A DNA stretch of 20,830 nucleotides from Candidatus Dormiibacterota bacterium (GTDB lineage: Bacteria; Chloroflexota; Dormibacteria; UBA8260; Bog-877). Numbering within the stretch: position 1 is the first letter of the stretch; each line of letters starts with the position of its first letter. Positions 7,080 to 14,249 of the stretch are shown piece by piece. The DNA lies in NCBI GenBank assembly GCA_003164475.1, contig PLTL01000389.1, positions 1 to 20,830 on the forward strand, given 5' to 3'. The notes under the pieces are model-generated. The model ran no database searches and was not told where the DNA came from. It was given only the letters and a program-made list of their open reading frames with translations. The translations under genes and the position numbers were made by a program.

Positions 7080-8210
7080 GTGCCCGTCGAGCAGCGGCCG
7101 GTGCCGGTGGTCAGGCTGCGGACCCCGTACCCGGACCTCTCAACCCTGAGCGGGGAGAGTCAGCTCAGCCTCCGGGTCGAGGGCGGGGCCAAGCTCGAGG
7201 AACTGGCGGTCGCGCTGGCGGAGTTCCGGCCCGAGCTCGGCGCCGGCTCCAACAGCCTTTCCCTGTCGCTCTCAGGCCGGATCGGCGCGATCTCGGAAGC
7301 GCTGAGCAGCCTTCCTCCGGAGCAGCGGGCAGGTCCCCCGGTGGTGGAGCTCCAGAAGGCGCTGGAGCGCTTCCGGGGGCCGGCACCGGCCCTGCGGCTG
7401 GGCCATCAGGTGTGGCGGTTCGGGGAGCGCACGTACCTGCTCGGGGTGGTCAATGTGACCCCCGACTCCTTCAGCGGAGACGGAGTCGGCAGCAGCCCCG
7501 AAGCGGCTGCGGAGAGGGCTCGGCTGTTGGTCAGCGAGGGGGCCGACGCCATCGATTTGGGGGCCGAGAGCACCCGGCCCGGGTATCGACCCGTCTCGGC
7601 CGCGGATGAGATCGATCGGCTGGTGCCCGCCTTGACGTTGATCCGGAGGGAGCTCTCGGTGCCGGTCTTCGCGGATACCAGCAAGGCCGAGGTGGCAAGG
7701 GCGGCCCTCGACTCCGGGGCCGACGCGATCAACGACGTTTGGGGGCTCCGCCGTGATCCTGAGATGGCCGGAGTGGTGGCCCGGGCGAGGGTCCCGGTGG
7801 TGTGCATGCACAATCGGACGGAGCCCCAGTACCGCGATCTCATGGGGGAGCTCCAGGCAGAGCTGCGCTTCTCCCTCCGCATCGCTGAGGAGGCGGGGAT
7901 CCCGCGGGAGCGGGTGGTGGTTGACCCGGGAATCGGCTTCGGCAAGGGCCCGCAGCAGAGCTACGCGGTTCTGCGCAGGCTCTGCGAGCTGAGGTTGCTC
8001 GGATGTCCGGTCCTGGTCGGGACCTCACGAAAGTCTCTGATCGGCTGGCTCCTGGACGAGCGCCCGGTGGGGACTCGGTTGCTCGGCACGGCGGCAACCG
8101 TGGCCTGGTCGGTGGCCAACGGAGCCGACATCGTGCGGGTTCACGACGTGGGCCAGATCCGCGACGTCGCCCGGGTGATGGACGAGCTCTCCCGGCGTTC
8201 CCCATCCTGA
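7080..8210 (+). CDS. folP: dihydropteroate synthase with N-terminal extension
   Basis: Cytoplasmic folate-pathway enzyme condensing p-aminobenzoate with hydroxymethyl-dihydropterin diphosphate. The C-terminal ~270 residues carry all DHPS signatures: LGVVNVTPDSFSGDG, GADAIDLGAESTRPG, the buried D of FADTSKAEVA, DPGIGFGKG, GTSRKSLIG and RVHDV. Ahead of this lies an extra ~115-residue segment with no DHPS motif. Its layout resembles the N-terminal domain I recall from the ~390-aa DHPS of some Clostridia and relatives. The start is uncertain: GTG 7080 (376 aa), TTG 7074 or GTG 7101 are all in frame, and AGGAG at 7057-7061 is too far from them for an ideal site. The frame also stays open far upstream, antisense to the EF-G2 gene, which is judged a GC artefact. 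folK follows after 6 bp. Confidence 0.93.
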   Translation: MPVEQRPVPVVRLRTPYPDLSTLSGESQLSLRVEGGAKLEELAVALAEFRPELGAGSNSLSLSLSGRIGAISEALSSLPPEQRAGPPVVELQKALERFRGPAPALRLGHQVWRFGERTYLLGVVNVTPDSFSGDGVGSSPEAAAERARLLVSEGADAIDLGAESTRPGYRPVSAADEIDRLVPALTLIRRELSVPVFADTSKAEVARAALDSGADAINDVWGLRRDPEMAGVVARARVPVVCMHNRTEPQYRDLMGELQAELRFSLRIAEEAGIPRERVVVDPGIGFGKGPQQSYAVLRRLCELRLLGCPVLVGTSRKSLIGWLLDERPVGTRLLGTAATVAWSVANGADIVRVHDVGQIRDVARVMDELSRRSPS

Positions 8211-8216
8211 GCCGGG

Positions 8217-8726
8217 ATGCCGGCACCGGCTGAGAGGGGCCCGAGGCAGGGCACGACGGCGCTGCTGGCACTGGGCAGCAACCTGGCTCCGCGGGAAGTC
8301 AACCTGGACCTGGGGACCGTCGCCCTGCTGGAGGCTGGTGCTGCGCTGCTGGCAAGCAGCCCTCGGTGGCACACCCATGCCCTCGGCACACCGCCTCAGG
8401 AGGACTTTCTGAATCAGCTGCTGCTCCTCCGAGACCTGAGAAGTGGCCCCCAGTGGCTCGCCCTGGCCCGAGCGGCCGAGGGGCGGGCCGGCCGCCGCCG
8501 GAGCGTGGCCCATGGGCCTCGCTCCCTCGACGTGGACATCATCCTGATCGAGAGGCAGAGCTGGGAGACCGAGGAGCTGACGGTGCCCCATCCAGGGCTC
8601 CTGACCAGACCCTACCTGCTGCGAGGAGCCGCCGAGCTGGTCCCGGACTGGAGCCACCCGGTCCTGGGCATCTCGATTCGGGAGTTGGCCCGCCAGTTGC
8701 TCACCGGCAGCTGGGCCCTTCGATAG
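8217..8726 (+). CDS. folK: 2-amino-4-hydroxy-6-hydroxymethyldihydropteridine pyrophosphokinase
   Basis: HPPK transfers pyrophosphate from ATP to hydroxymethyl-dihydropterin, the step before FolP. At 169 aa it has normal length. Motifs are LALGSNLAPREVNL near the N-terminus, DFLNQ (the pterin-contact Asn), the Arg-rich loop GRRRSVAHGPRSLDVDI with both magnesium-binding Asp residues, and VPHPGLL with the conserved His. The Trp found before GPR in E. coli HPPK is His here. The ATG at 8217 lies 6 bp after the folP stop, so the two form an operon. No folB or folE is visible, so the rest of the pathway is elsewhere. Its stop is only 10 bp from the stop of the convergent 210-aa gene, leaving no room for a separate terminator. 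Confidence 0.93.
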   Translation: MPAPAERGPRQGTTALLALGSNLAPREVNLDLGTVALLEAGAALLASSPRWHTHALGTPPQEDFLNQLLLLRDLRSGPQWLALARAAEGRAGRRRSVAHGPRSLDVDIILIERQSWETEELTVPHPGLLTRPYLLRGAAELVPDWSHPVLGISIRELARQLLTGSWALR

Positions 8727-8736
8727 CCCGGGGGGA

Positions 8737-9369
8737 CTACAGCGGCAGCCGGTCCGCCAGGGCTGGGGTGGCTTTCAGCGTGCTGGCGATGACCCTGCAC
8801 GCAGGGTCGACCTGGGGGGGCTCGCTGAGATCCAGATACCAGGCCTGCTCGGCGTAGAAGCGGTCAACCCACATGCCCCCCTCCCGGAGCACCAGTCCCA
8901 CCCGAACCGCCCGTCCCTCCTGGTCGGGGACCGCCCGGCTGAGCAGCCCGTTCACCGTCCCGATCCAGGACTGGAGCTCGGTCAGCTCGCTCAGCTGGTA
9001 GCCGCCGTCGCCCAAGTCATACTCCACCACCACCTCCACGAACGGCCGAGCCGAGCTCCGCCGGTGACCGCAGACCTCCTCCTCGTCGTGGTAGAGCTCG
9101 CATTCACTGCCTGGTCCGTAGGCGCCCACATAGGTGAGCAGCGCGTCCCAATGGAAATGCACGGTCGCGGCGTAGCGATGGGGCGGCTCGCTGGCCGGAA
9201 GCCTAACCGTGGCGTGGAAGGTCCGCTCTCCGCTGCTCGGCTCGATCTCGTGGGCCACGTCCTGGACGATCAATGAGGCCCTCTCCAGCCCCTCCAGAAG
9301 TTCGGCGGCCAGCTCCTCGTAGGTGGGGAAGTAGGAATCTCCGTTCTCGCGCACCTCGTCCCGCTTCAT
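8737..9369 (-). CDS. uncharacterised 210-aa protein coupled to FemAB gene
   Basis: I do not recognise this protein. Its ATG (9369-9367) overlaps the stop of the upstream FemAB gene in an ATGA junction, which implies translational coupling and a shared task. It is acidic and predicted soluble, with no signal peptide or membrane segment. The first ~40 residues look helical (EELAAELLEGLERASLIVQD), followed by probable beta strands (FHATVRLP, RYAATVHFHWD, FVEVVVEYDLG). A C-x3-H-x5-C-x-H cluster (C90, H94, C100, H102) within an acidic stretch could bind a metal; this is inference. A longer open frame extends upstream through the FemAB gene but is only a shadow. The gene converges on folK. Confidence 0.72.
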   Translation of the reverse strand: MKRDEVRENGDSYFPTYEELAAELLEGLERASLIVQDVAHEIEPSSGERTFHATVRLPASEPPHRYAATVHFHWDALLTYVGAYGPGSECELYHDEEEVCGHRRSSARPFVEVVVEYDLGDGGYQLSELTELQSWIGTVNGLLSRAVPDQEGRAVRVGLVLREGGMWVDRFYAEQAWYLDLSEPPQVDPACRVIASTLKATPALADRLPL

Positions 9370-10376
9370 CGCCGTCCCCGGCTCCTCACCCTGCGGCGCG
9401 CCATGTCCGCTAGGGCCAAGACCGCCCTGCCACCGGTATGGAGCTGCATAGATCTGGCCCCCGCGTAGCGGATCTGCCGACCCCCAAAACCTCGCTTGAA
9501 CTGAGCCAGGCCCCGCCAGGGATGGTCGGGTTCGTCGTTCTCCGGAATCCCCCAGAGATCGTACCCGTGGCAGCCTTCGGCGCGGGCGAGCAGCATCGCC
9601 CGCCACTGGAGGAGCTGGTTGGGCATCCGCTCCCGATGCCGCGAGGTGGCCCCTCCGTACAGATAGATGGTCTGTCCCGCGAAAGAGGCGGTGAGGATGG
9701 CGGCCACCACCTCGCCCTCCACCTCCGCAGCCAGGATGTGGACAGCTTGGCCGAGCTGCTCCGCCACCGCCGCGAGGTGGCGACTGCTGGGCAGGTGGAT
9801 CCCCTGCCTGGCCTCGGTGACCCGGATGCAGCCGATGAGCTCCTCGATGGTCGCGTCCTCCCTGACCACCACGCCTCCCCTTTCCGCCAGCCGGATGTTG
9901 TAGCGGGTCTTGGAGTGAAAGCTGGCAAGGATGCTGTCTGGCTCCCTCCTGAGGTCCACTTCGACGGTTGCGAGGGGCTGGCGGGGGTGCACCGGCTCCC
10001 ACTCCAGCCAGGGATGGCCGGGCGGTAGGCTGCCCTCCGCCCAGGGGACCTCCACCTCCAAGGCTAGCGCCCGCCGCTCCCGCCCGAGCTCCAGCAGAGC
10101 CTGCATCGCCTCCCTGAACGCGGCCTGGTCTGGTGGCGCGCAGACCGGCCCTCTGGGCACGTAGATGCGCGAGAAGCCGCCCAGTCCGACGGGGGTCACC
10201 AGGGCGGAGATCGGAAGCACGCCGCCTGAGGTCTGGACCTCCAGGCGGCGGGTCTCCCAGCCGGCCCGGGCCTGAACCTCTCCCCAGGCATGGGACTGGA
10301 GCAGGTTTGCCGCTGGCCACTCTTGGAGCCTGCCGTCCCACCGCGCGGCTGCCCCCAACGTCGTCGGCGGAATCAC
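9366..10376 (-). CDS. FemAB/FemX-type aminoacyltransferase
   Basis: Predicted cytoplasmic enzyme of the FemABX family (twin GNAT folds), which uses aminoacyl-tRNA to add amino acids to the peptide stem of lipid II, building peptidoglycan cross-bridges. Typical motifs are LLQSHAWGEVQARAGW at the N-terminus, RIYVPRGPV, KTRYNIRLAERGGV in the middle, and near the C-terminus YLYGGATS, MPNQLLQW, YDLWGIPEN and LAQFKRGFGG. The tail is very basic, as often seen. Two GTG starts are possible: 10406 (346 aa) and 10376 (336 aa). I favour 10376 because a CAGAAT hexamer lies 6 bp ahead of it and neither start has a Shine-Dalgarno. It is the first gene of a two-gene operon with the 210-aa protein. Confidence 0.88.
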   Translation of the reverse strand: MIPPTTLGAAARWDGRLQEWPAANLLQSHAWGEVQARAGWETRRLEVQTSGGVLPISALVTPVGLGGFSRIYVPRGPVCAPPDQAAFREAMQALLELGRERRALALEVEVPWAEGSLPPGHPWLEWEPVHPRQPLATVEVDLRREPDSILASFHSKTRYNIRLAERGGVVVREDATIEELIGCIRVTEARQGIHLPSSRHLAAVAEQLGQAVHILAAEVEGEVVAAILTASFAGQTIYLYGGATSRHRERMPNQLLQWRAMLLARAEGCHGYDLWGIPENDEPDHPWRGLAQFKRGFGGRQIRYAGARSMQLHTGGRAVLALADMARRRVRSRGRR

Positions 10377-10382
10377 GCGGGC

Positions 10383-10388
10383 ATTCTG
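10383..10388 (-). promoter_or_regulatory. possible -10 element of FemAB gene
   Basis: On the minus strand CAGAAT (4 of 6 to consensus) lies 6 bp before the GTG at 10376. The spacing suits a leaderless transcript, as proposed for the NUDIX and EF-G2 genes, and helps choose the start. If translation starts at GTG 10406 this call is wrong. Confidence 0.3.
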
Positions 10389-10441
10389 GCAGACGGTGCC
10401 CGCCACCCAGCCGGCGCGCCTCGGAATTGTGAGCTGGCCTG

Positions 10442-10450
10442 TGCTAGTAT
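10442..10450 (+). promoter_or_regulatory. extended -10 promoter of the DUF4388/lipoprotein operon
   Basis: TGC-TAGTAT fits an extended -10 (TGN plus a TATAAT-like hexamer). Transcription would start near 10457, giving a leader of roughly 64 nt before the ATG at 10521. It lies between the divergent FemAB and DUF4388 genes. No -35 match at normal spacing. Confidence 0.4.
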
Positions 10451-10520
10451 CGCGCCGACCGCCAGCGGGGAGGGCGGACTCGAGTTTAGTTCGGGTTGCG
10501 CCAAGGAGCTATTCGCGAGG

Positions 10521-11888
10521 ATGCAAAACCAGGGCAGCATCGAACCGGACACTGTCGCCGAACTGCTCCAGACCATGCAGCAGGAACGGGCGACGGGAAC
10601 CCTCTCACTTGCCAGCGATGGGAACCAGTGTTCACTCCACTTCCTCTTCGGCCACCTCTTCCACGCGATGAGCGCGGTTGGTGAGGGCGAGTCGGCAGTC
10701 ATCGACGCCCTGGGCTGGCAAGACGGCGAGTACAACTTCAACCCGCGGGCCAAACTGCCCCCGGAGGAGACCATCAACAGCTCCACCGAAGACCTCTTGG
10801 CCGAGTGGCGGACCCGCCGCGACGACCGTGCGGCGGCCGCTGCTCCAGCCGAGGTCGCGGTGGCGGTCACCGGTTCTGCCGGTTCGGCTCGGTCTGAGGC
10901 AACCCTCGGCGTCGGTGCCGACGAGTGGCGGGGAGGTGCCCGGCGCACCGAGATGGCCGCGGCGGTCGGGGAACCGAACGACATTCCGTCCTACCAGGCT
11001 CCGGCTCCGTCCGCCCCGGAAAGGTTCAGTCCCCAGCCCTGGCCGGTGGCGGCGGCTTCTCCGGCATCCGCTGCTCCACTGGCTCCCGAGCCGGCACCGA
11101 CACCGGGCTGGCCGGCGCCCAAGACCGTGGCTGCGCCTGGCCCCAGCATCGAGAGGTCTCGGCCCGCGCTGCCCACCCACCCGACGGCACCGTCCCCACG
11201 GGCCTCGGGGCCTGGCGGCGCGCCTCCTCGTCCGGTCGCAGGGGCAAGCAAGACTCAGCTCTCGATGGTGATTCCGATGCCAAGCGGCACCCCACTGCAC
11301 AGCGGCTTGAAGGCCAGCTTCCTCAACTTCCCCATGCTGCTCAAGACCCTCAGCCAGGATGGTTTCTCTGGCTATGTCAGCATCCGAGGGGAGAAGGACC
11401 CCCAGAGCATCGGTCACATCCTGCTGCGGGATGGAGCGATCCTCCAGGCCCAGCAACGCTCGGGCGGTTCCTACCGGCGGGCCAAGGCCGCACTCCAGGA
11501 GGTTGTCCGCGGGGTAGCCTCGGGCGAGGGCCTGATCGACGCCGTCGAACTTCCCGGCGAATTGATCGGCTCACTGAGCGGACTGGTGGTGGCCAGCACG
11601 GTCTTCTACCAGCTGCCCTCCCGGATCGTCGACTTCGACGCCCTCTTGGAGTTCATCGGCGAGCAGCCGGTCAGCGGCGGCATCCTGGTGAGCTCGGGAC
11701 GAGACCAGGTCTCGGTGGTCCTGGTAACCGAGGGACGGGCCAAGGCGAGCTATGGCTCGGCCAGCCCGGAGATGACCGACGGACCCGGGGTTGGAGCCGC
11801 AGCCTGCGCGGAGCGGGAAGCGCGGATCGACGTGGTCTCGTCACCCGCCGGGCCGGAACCGGTAATCGAGCTGTCGGAGATCGGCTGA
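10521..11888 (+). CDS. DUF4388-domain protein with Pro/Ala linker and second related domain
   Basis: 455-aa predicted cytoplasmic protein. Residues about 5-85 match the DUF4388 pattern: a short helix (VAELLQTM), TGTLSLAS, a LHFLFGHLFHA strand-turn and a GESAVIDALGWQDGEYNF ending. DUF4388 proteins commonly occur with response regulators and GTPase-linked signalling in Myxococcota, Cyanobacteria and Chloroflexota, but the biochemical role is unknown. A ~150-residue linker rich in Pro, Ala and Ser follows. The C-terminal ~200 residues (from KTQLSMVIP) hold a second compact domain with FLNFPMLLKTL, FSGYVSI and GHILLRDGAILQAQ, which looks like another divergent DUF4388-type unit. The ATG at 10521 is preceded by AAGGAG at a rather long 12-bp spacing. 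The lipoprotein gene starts 11 bp after its stop, so the two are an operon. Confidence 0.78.
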   Translation: MQNQGSIEPDTVAELLQTMQQERATGTLSLASDGNQCSLHFLFGHLFHAMSAVGEGESAVIDALGWQDGEYNFNPRAKLPPEETINSSTEDLLAEWRTRRDDRAAAAAPAEVAVAVTGSAGSARSEATLGVGADEWRGGARRTEMAAAVGEPNDIPSYQAPAPSAPERFSPQPWPVAAASPASAAPLAPEPAPTPGWPAPKTVAAPGPSIERSRPALPTHPTAPSPRASGPGGAPPRPVAGASKTQLSMVIPMPSGTPLHSGLKASFLNFPMLLKTLSQDGFSGYVSIRGEKDPQSIGHILLRDGAILQAQQRSGGSYRRAKAALQEVVRGVASGEGLIDAVELPGELIGSLSGLVVASTVFYQLPSRIVDFDALLEFIGEQPVSGGILVSSGRDQVSVVLVTEGRAKASYGSASPEMTDGPGVGAAACAEREARIDVVSSPAGPEPVIELSEIG

Positions 11889-11899
11889 CCGGTCGGCGG

Positions 11900-13621
11900 A
11901 TGCGGCGCGGAGCGGCCAGTCCCATGCGCCCCGTGCTCCTTGCCGCCCTATTCCCTGCCCTCCTCGCTGCCGCCCTCCTGGCCGCCTGCGGTCCCCTCGG
12001 CCCACCTCAGATCACCAACGTGTCGCCCGCCCCCAGCCAGGGAGCGGTGCACACCAGCGATCCCCTGGTCATCACCTTCGACAGTGCGATGAATGAGCGC
12101 TCGGTCGAGTCCCGGCTTCGCCTGCGCACCCGCAAAGGTCGCCCCACCCCGGGTTGTTCGGTGACCCGCGCGGCCCGGGGCGAGCCCACGGGATGCCGCT
12201 TCGTGTGGGCCAGCCCTCGAGTCATGCGCCTGATCCACCCGGACCACCCCTGGGCGGTGATCACCACCTACAGGGTCCAGCTGCTGGGTGGCGTCGAGGC
12301 GGCCGACGGCGCGGTGAACTCGCTGTCTCACTCCTGGGAGTTCTCGACCGAGGGCGGACCTCAGGTCTCCGCCACCTCTCCCCCCAACGGCGGCACCATC
12401 GGACCCGACCAGGCGATCTCGATCAATTTCAGCCGGGACATGTCTCCCGGGGCTGTGAAGCGAGCGATCACTCTCTCTCCCGAGCCGGTGGGGGGATACC
12501 TGCTCGCCCGCAGCAGCAAGGTCCCCGGGCGCTTCCTTTTGGAGCCGGTCCAGCCGTTGGCTCCGGGGACTGCCTACACCCTCACGGTAGCCAGGAGGGC
12601 GCTGGACGTCGATGGCAACCGGCTCCAGCGACCGACGCTCGTGCACTTCACGGTGGGGAAGCTGGGCAGCACCCGCGCAGTTATCTTCCCCGCCGGTCCC
12701 TCCGACTCCGACTACACCCAGGTGCTGGCCGCGTCCGCGCCCCAGCTCCCTGGAGACCCGCCCGCGATCCGGGTCCTGGCCACGGCGCCAGCCGGAGAGC
12801 ACTACCTGTGCACCTGGCCCTCGCCGGACGGCCTCCGGCTGGCAATTGAGATGGCCGGCAGCCAGCCGATCCAGGTGATCGACCTCAGCACCGGCAAGAG
12901 TTCAACCGTCCTGGGCAGCACCGGGAGCACCAGCGCGGCCTGGAGTTCGAACGGCCAGCAGCTGGCCTTCGTCGTCTCCGGAGCGCTTCGGGTCTACACG
13001 GTGTCCAGCGCCACCTCGGTGACCCTGGCATCGTCTCTGAACATGCGCGGGCCGCTCAGCTGGCGGCCGGACGGCCAGGTGGTCGCGGCCGTGGCGGTTC
13101 CCTCCACCGGCCAGACTCGGGTGGCCCTGCTCAGCCCAGCGCTCAAGGCGATCACCTTCCTGCCCACATCGAGCAGCAGCTCGGCGTCGGAGAACGATCC
13201 GGTCTGGAGCCCGGACGGTTCCAGCCTCGCCTTCGGCGTGGGCACGGGGTCCAGTCTGGCGCTCTGGCTGTACCAGCCCCTTCAGGCCAGCTCTCCACTC
13301 ACTCTGGTCGCGGCAGCGGTGGGTCAGCCCCTGGCTTTCCTAGACCTGGACACGATCCTGGTGCGGCAGCCTTCGGGAGCGCTGGCGGCGGTCTCCACCA
13401 CCACGGGGAGCGAATCGGTGATCGTGCGAGGCGAGGGCGGCCAGTACCCGCTGGCGGCCGCCGCGACTTCCTCTGGCCGCCAGGTCGCGTACAGCCTGAG
13501 CGTGTCCGGAAACGTGCAGGTCTTCTTGGCCAACGACGATGGCACCGGGGTGGAGCGCCTGACCGACTTCTCCAGATCCGACTCCCTCGACGCCGGCCCA
13601 CCCGCCTTCAGCGGGAGCTGA
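11900..13621 (+). CDS. lipoprotein with Ig-like (Big_5) domains and WD40-like propeller
   Basis: Predicted surface-anchored lipoprotein of 573 aa (565 aa if the ATG at 11924 is used). The N-terminus has basic residues, a hydrophobic stretch MRPVLLAALFPALLAAALLAAC and a lipobox LAAC (Cys 22 from the second ATG). Two Ig-like repeats follow: ITNVSPAPSQGAVHTSDPLV with FDSAMNERSV, and VSATSPPNGGTIGPDQAIS with FSRDMSPGAV, the usual Big_5 pattern. The C-terminal half (about residue 290 on) carries TolB/PD40-like blades such as CTWPSPDGLRLA, AAWSSNGQQLAFV, LSWRPDGQVVAAV and PVWSPDGSSLAFG. It is probably a binding or sensing protein rather than an enzyme; no catalytic motif is visible. Being in one operon with the DUF4388 protein hints at a link between a cytoplasmic regulator and the envelope. 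Confidence 0.82.
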   Translation: MRRGAASPMRPVLLAALFPALLAAALLAACGPLGPPQITNVSPAPSQGAVHTSDPLVITFDSAMNERSVESRLRLRTRKGRPTPGCSVTRAARGEPTGCRFVWASPRVMRLIHPDHPWAVITTYRVQLLGGVEAADGAVNSLSHSWEFSTEGGPQVSATSPPNGGTIGPDQAISINFSRDMSPGAVKRAITLSPEPVGGYLLARSSKVPGRFLLEPVQPLAPGTAYTLTVARRALDVDGNRLQRPTLVHFTVGKLGSTRAVIFPAGPSDSDYTQVLAASAPQLPGDPPAIRVLATAPAGEHYLCTWPSPDGLRLAIEMAGSQPIQVIDLSTGKSSTVLGSTGSTSAAWSSNGQQLAFVVSGALRVYTVSSATSVTLASSLNMRGPLSWRPDGQVVAAVAVPSTGQTRVALLSPALKAITFLPTSSSSSASENDPVWSPDGSSLAFGVGTGSSLALWLYQPLQASSPLTLVAAAVGQPLAFLDLDTILVRQPSGALAAVSTTTGSESVIVRGEGGQYPLAAAATSSGRQVAYSLSVSGNVQVFLANDDGTGVERLTDFSRSDSLDAGPPAFSGS

Positions 13622-14000
13622 ACCCGGGCCCGGGCATCCCGCGAGGCCTTCTGCACCCGCCGTCACCTGGCCCCCTCGGCGGATACGCACCAGAGCCGCT
13701 CTGCCGGCGATCGCTGCCAGGGGCCCGGGAGGTCTGAACCAGGGAGCCGCGGGCCAGCTCTGCTTCGGGGAGCCTGCGTTGGTGCTCCCGCTAGCGCTCC
13801 GGTCCGGTTGGGGGACCACCTCCATGGCGGCCGCTCCTCCTGGCCTCAGCGATCTGGGCGACTTGCGGGGCGACCTCGCCCGGGGGAGGCGGACCCGGGC
13901 GTTGCGGCTCCCTCGGCAGGCGGCCCAGGACCTCTTGCCGAGGCGGCTGAGGCCGGGCGCCGAGATTCTGGACCGGCTGGGGGGTGGGAGCCAGAGCGGC
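13622..14000. other. 379-bp gap without a confident gene
   Basis: The gap lies between the convergent lipoprotein and GT4 genes. It begins with the 12-bp palindrome CCCGGGCCCGGG (13623-13634), contains a strong hairpin at 13911-13943, and includes the first part of a doubtful plus-strand frame from 13824. No tRNA, terminator T-tract, transposase remnant or repeated sequence is visible. Confidence 0.5.
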
Positions 14001-14249
14001 TCAGGTCCCTGGGCCGGTCCCCGCCGCCAGCCGGGCCGCGAGCCCGTACTCGGGCAACAAGAGGTCCACGGTGCGCTCCCAGCTGAAACTCTCGGCCCTC
14101 TCCCGAGCGGCCTGGCGCATCCGACCTCGCTCCTCGGGGGGAGCAGCGAGCACCCGCGCGATTGCATCCGCGAAGGCGGCGGGGTCGTGGCCATCCACCA
14201 GGTACCCCGTCCTCCCGTGGGCCACGACATCGCGCAGTCCCCCTACTGA
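13824..14249 (+). CDS. doubtful 141-aa open frame
   Basis: I do not recognise this product and list it only as a candidate. From ATG 13824 the first ~60 residues look protein-like (SDLGDLRGDLARGRRTRALR, then RPGAEILDRLG), and third codon positions are mostly G/C. A GGGGGA lies 8 bp upstream as a weak Shine-Dalgarno. From 14001 onward the frame runs antisense to the 3' part of the GT4 gene, where its sequence looks like a shadow. A real short gene, a remnant, or chance openness in GC-rich DNA are all possible; chance is the most likely. Confidence 0.18.
   Translation: MAAAPPGLSDLGDLRGDLARGRRTRALRLPRQAAQDLLPRRLRPGAEILDRLGGGSQSGSGPWAGPRRQPGREPVLGQQEVHGALPAETLGPLPSGLAHPTSLLGGSSEHPRDCIREGGGVVAIHQVPRPPVGHDIAQSPY
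13911..13943. terminator. hairpin between convergent genes
   Basis: CCTCGGCA and TGCCGAGG form an 8-bp perfect stem, extended by a G-T and a G-C pair, with a 13-nt loop. It lies about 60 bp past the GT4 stop and far past the lipoprotein stop. It has no T-tract, so a terminator role is tentative. Confidence 0.25.

Noticed and set aside
5601..8210. 869-codon plus-strand open frame
   Set aside because: Only the part from about 7080 has FolP similarity. The rest is antisense to the EF-G2 gene and has the Gly/Arg/Val-rich, low-information look of a GC-driven shadow.
8737..10341. 534-codon minus-strand frame
   Set aside because: Only the part from ATG 9369 is protein-like; the upstream part overlaps FemAB in another frame. 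The ATGA junction marks the true start.
10925..13621. 898-codon open frame starting inside the DUF4388 gene
   Set aside because: The lipoprotein begins at 11900/11924 with a clear lipobox; the upstream extension is an out-of-frame shadow of the DUF4388 gene.
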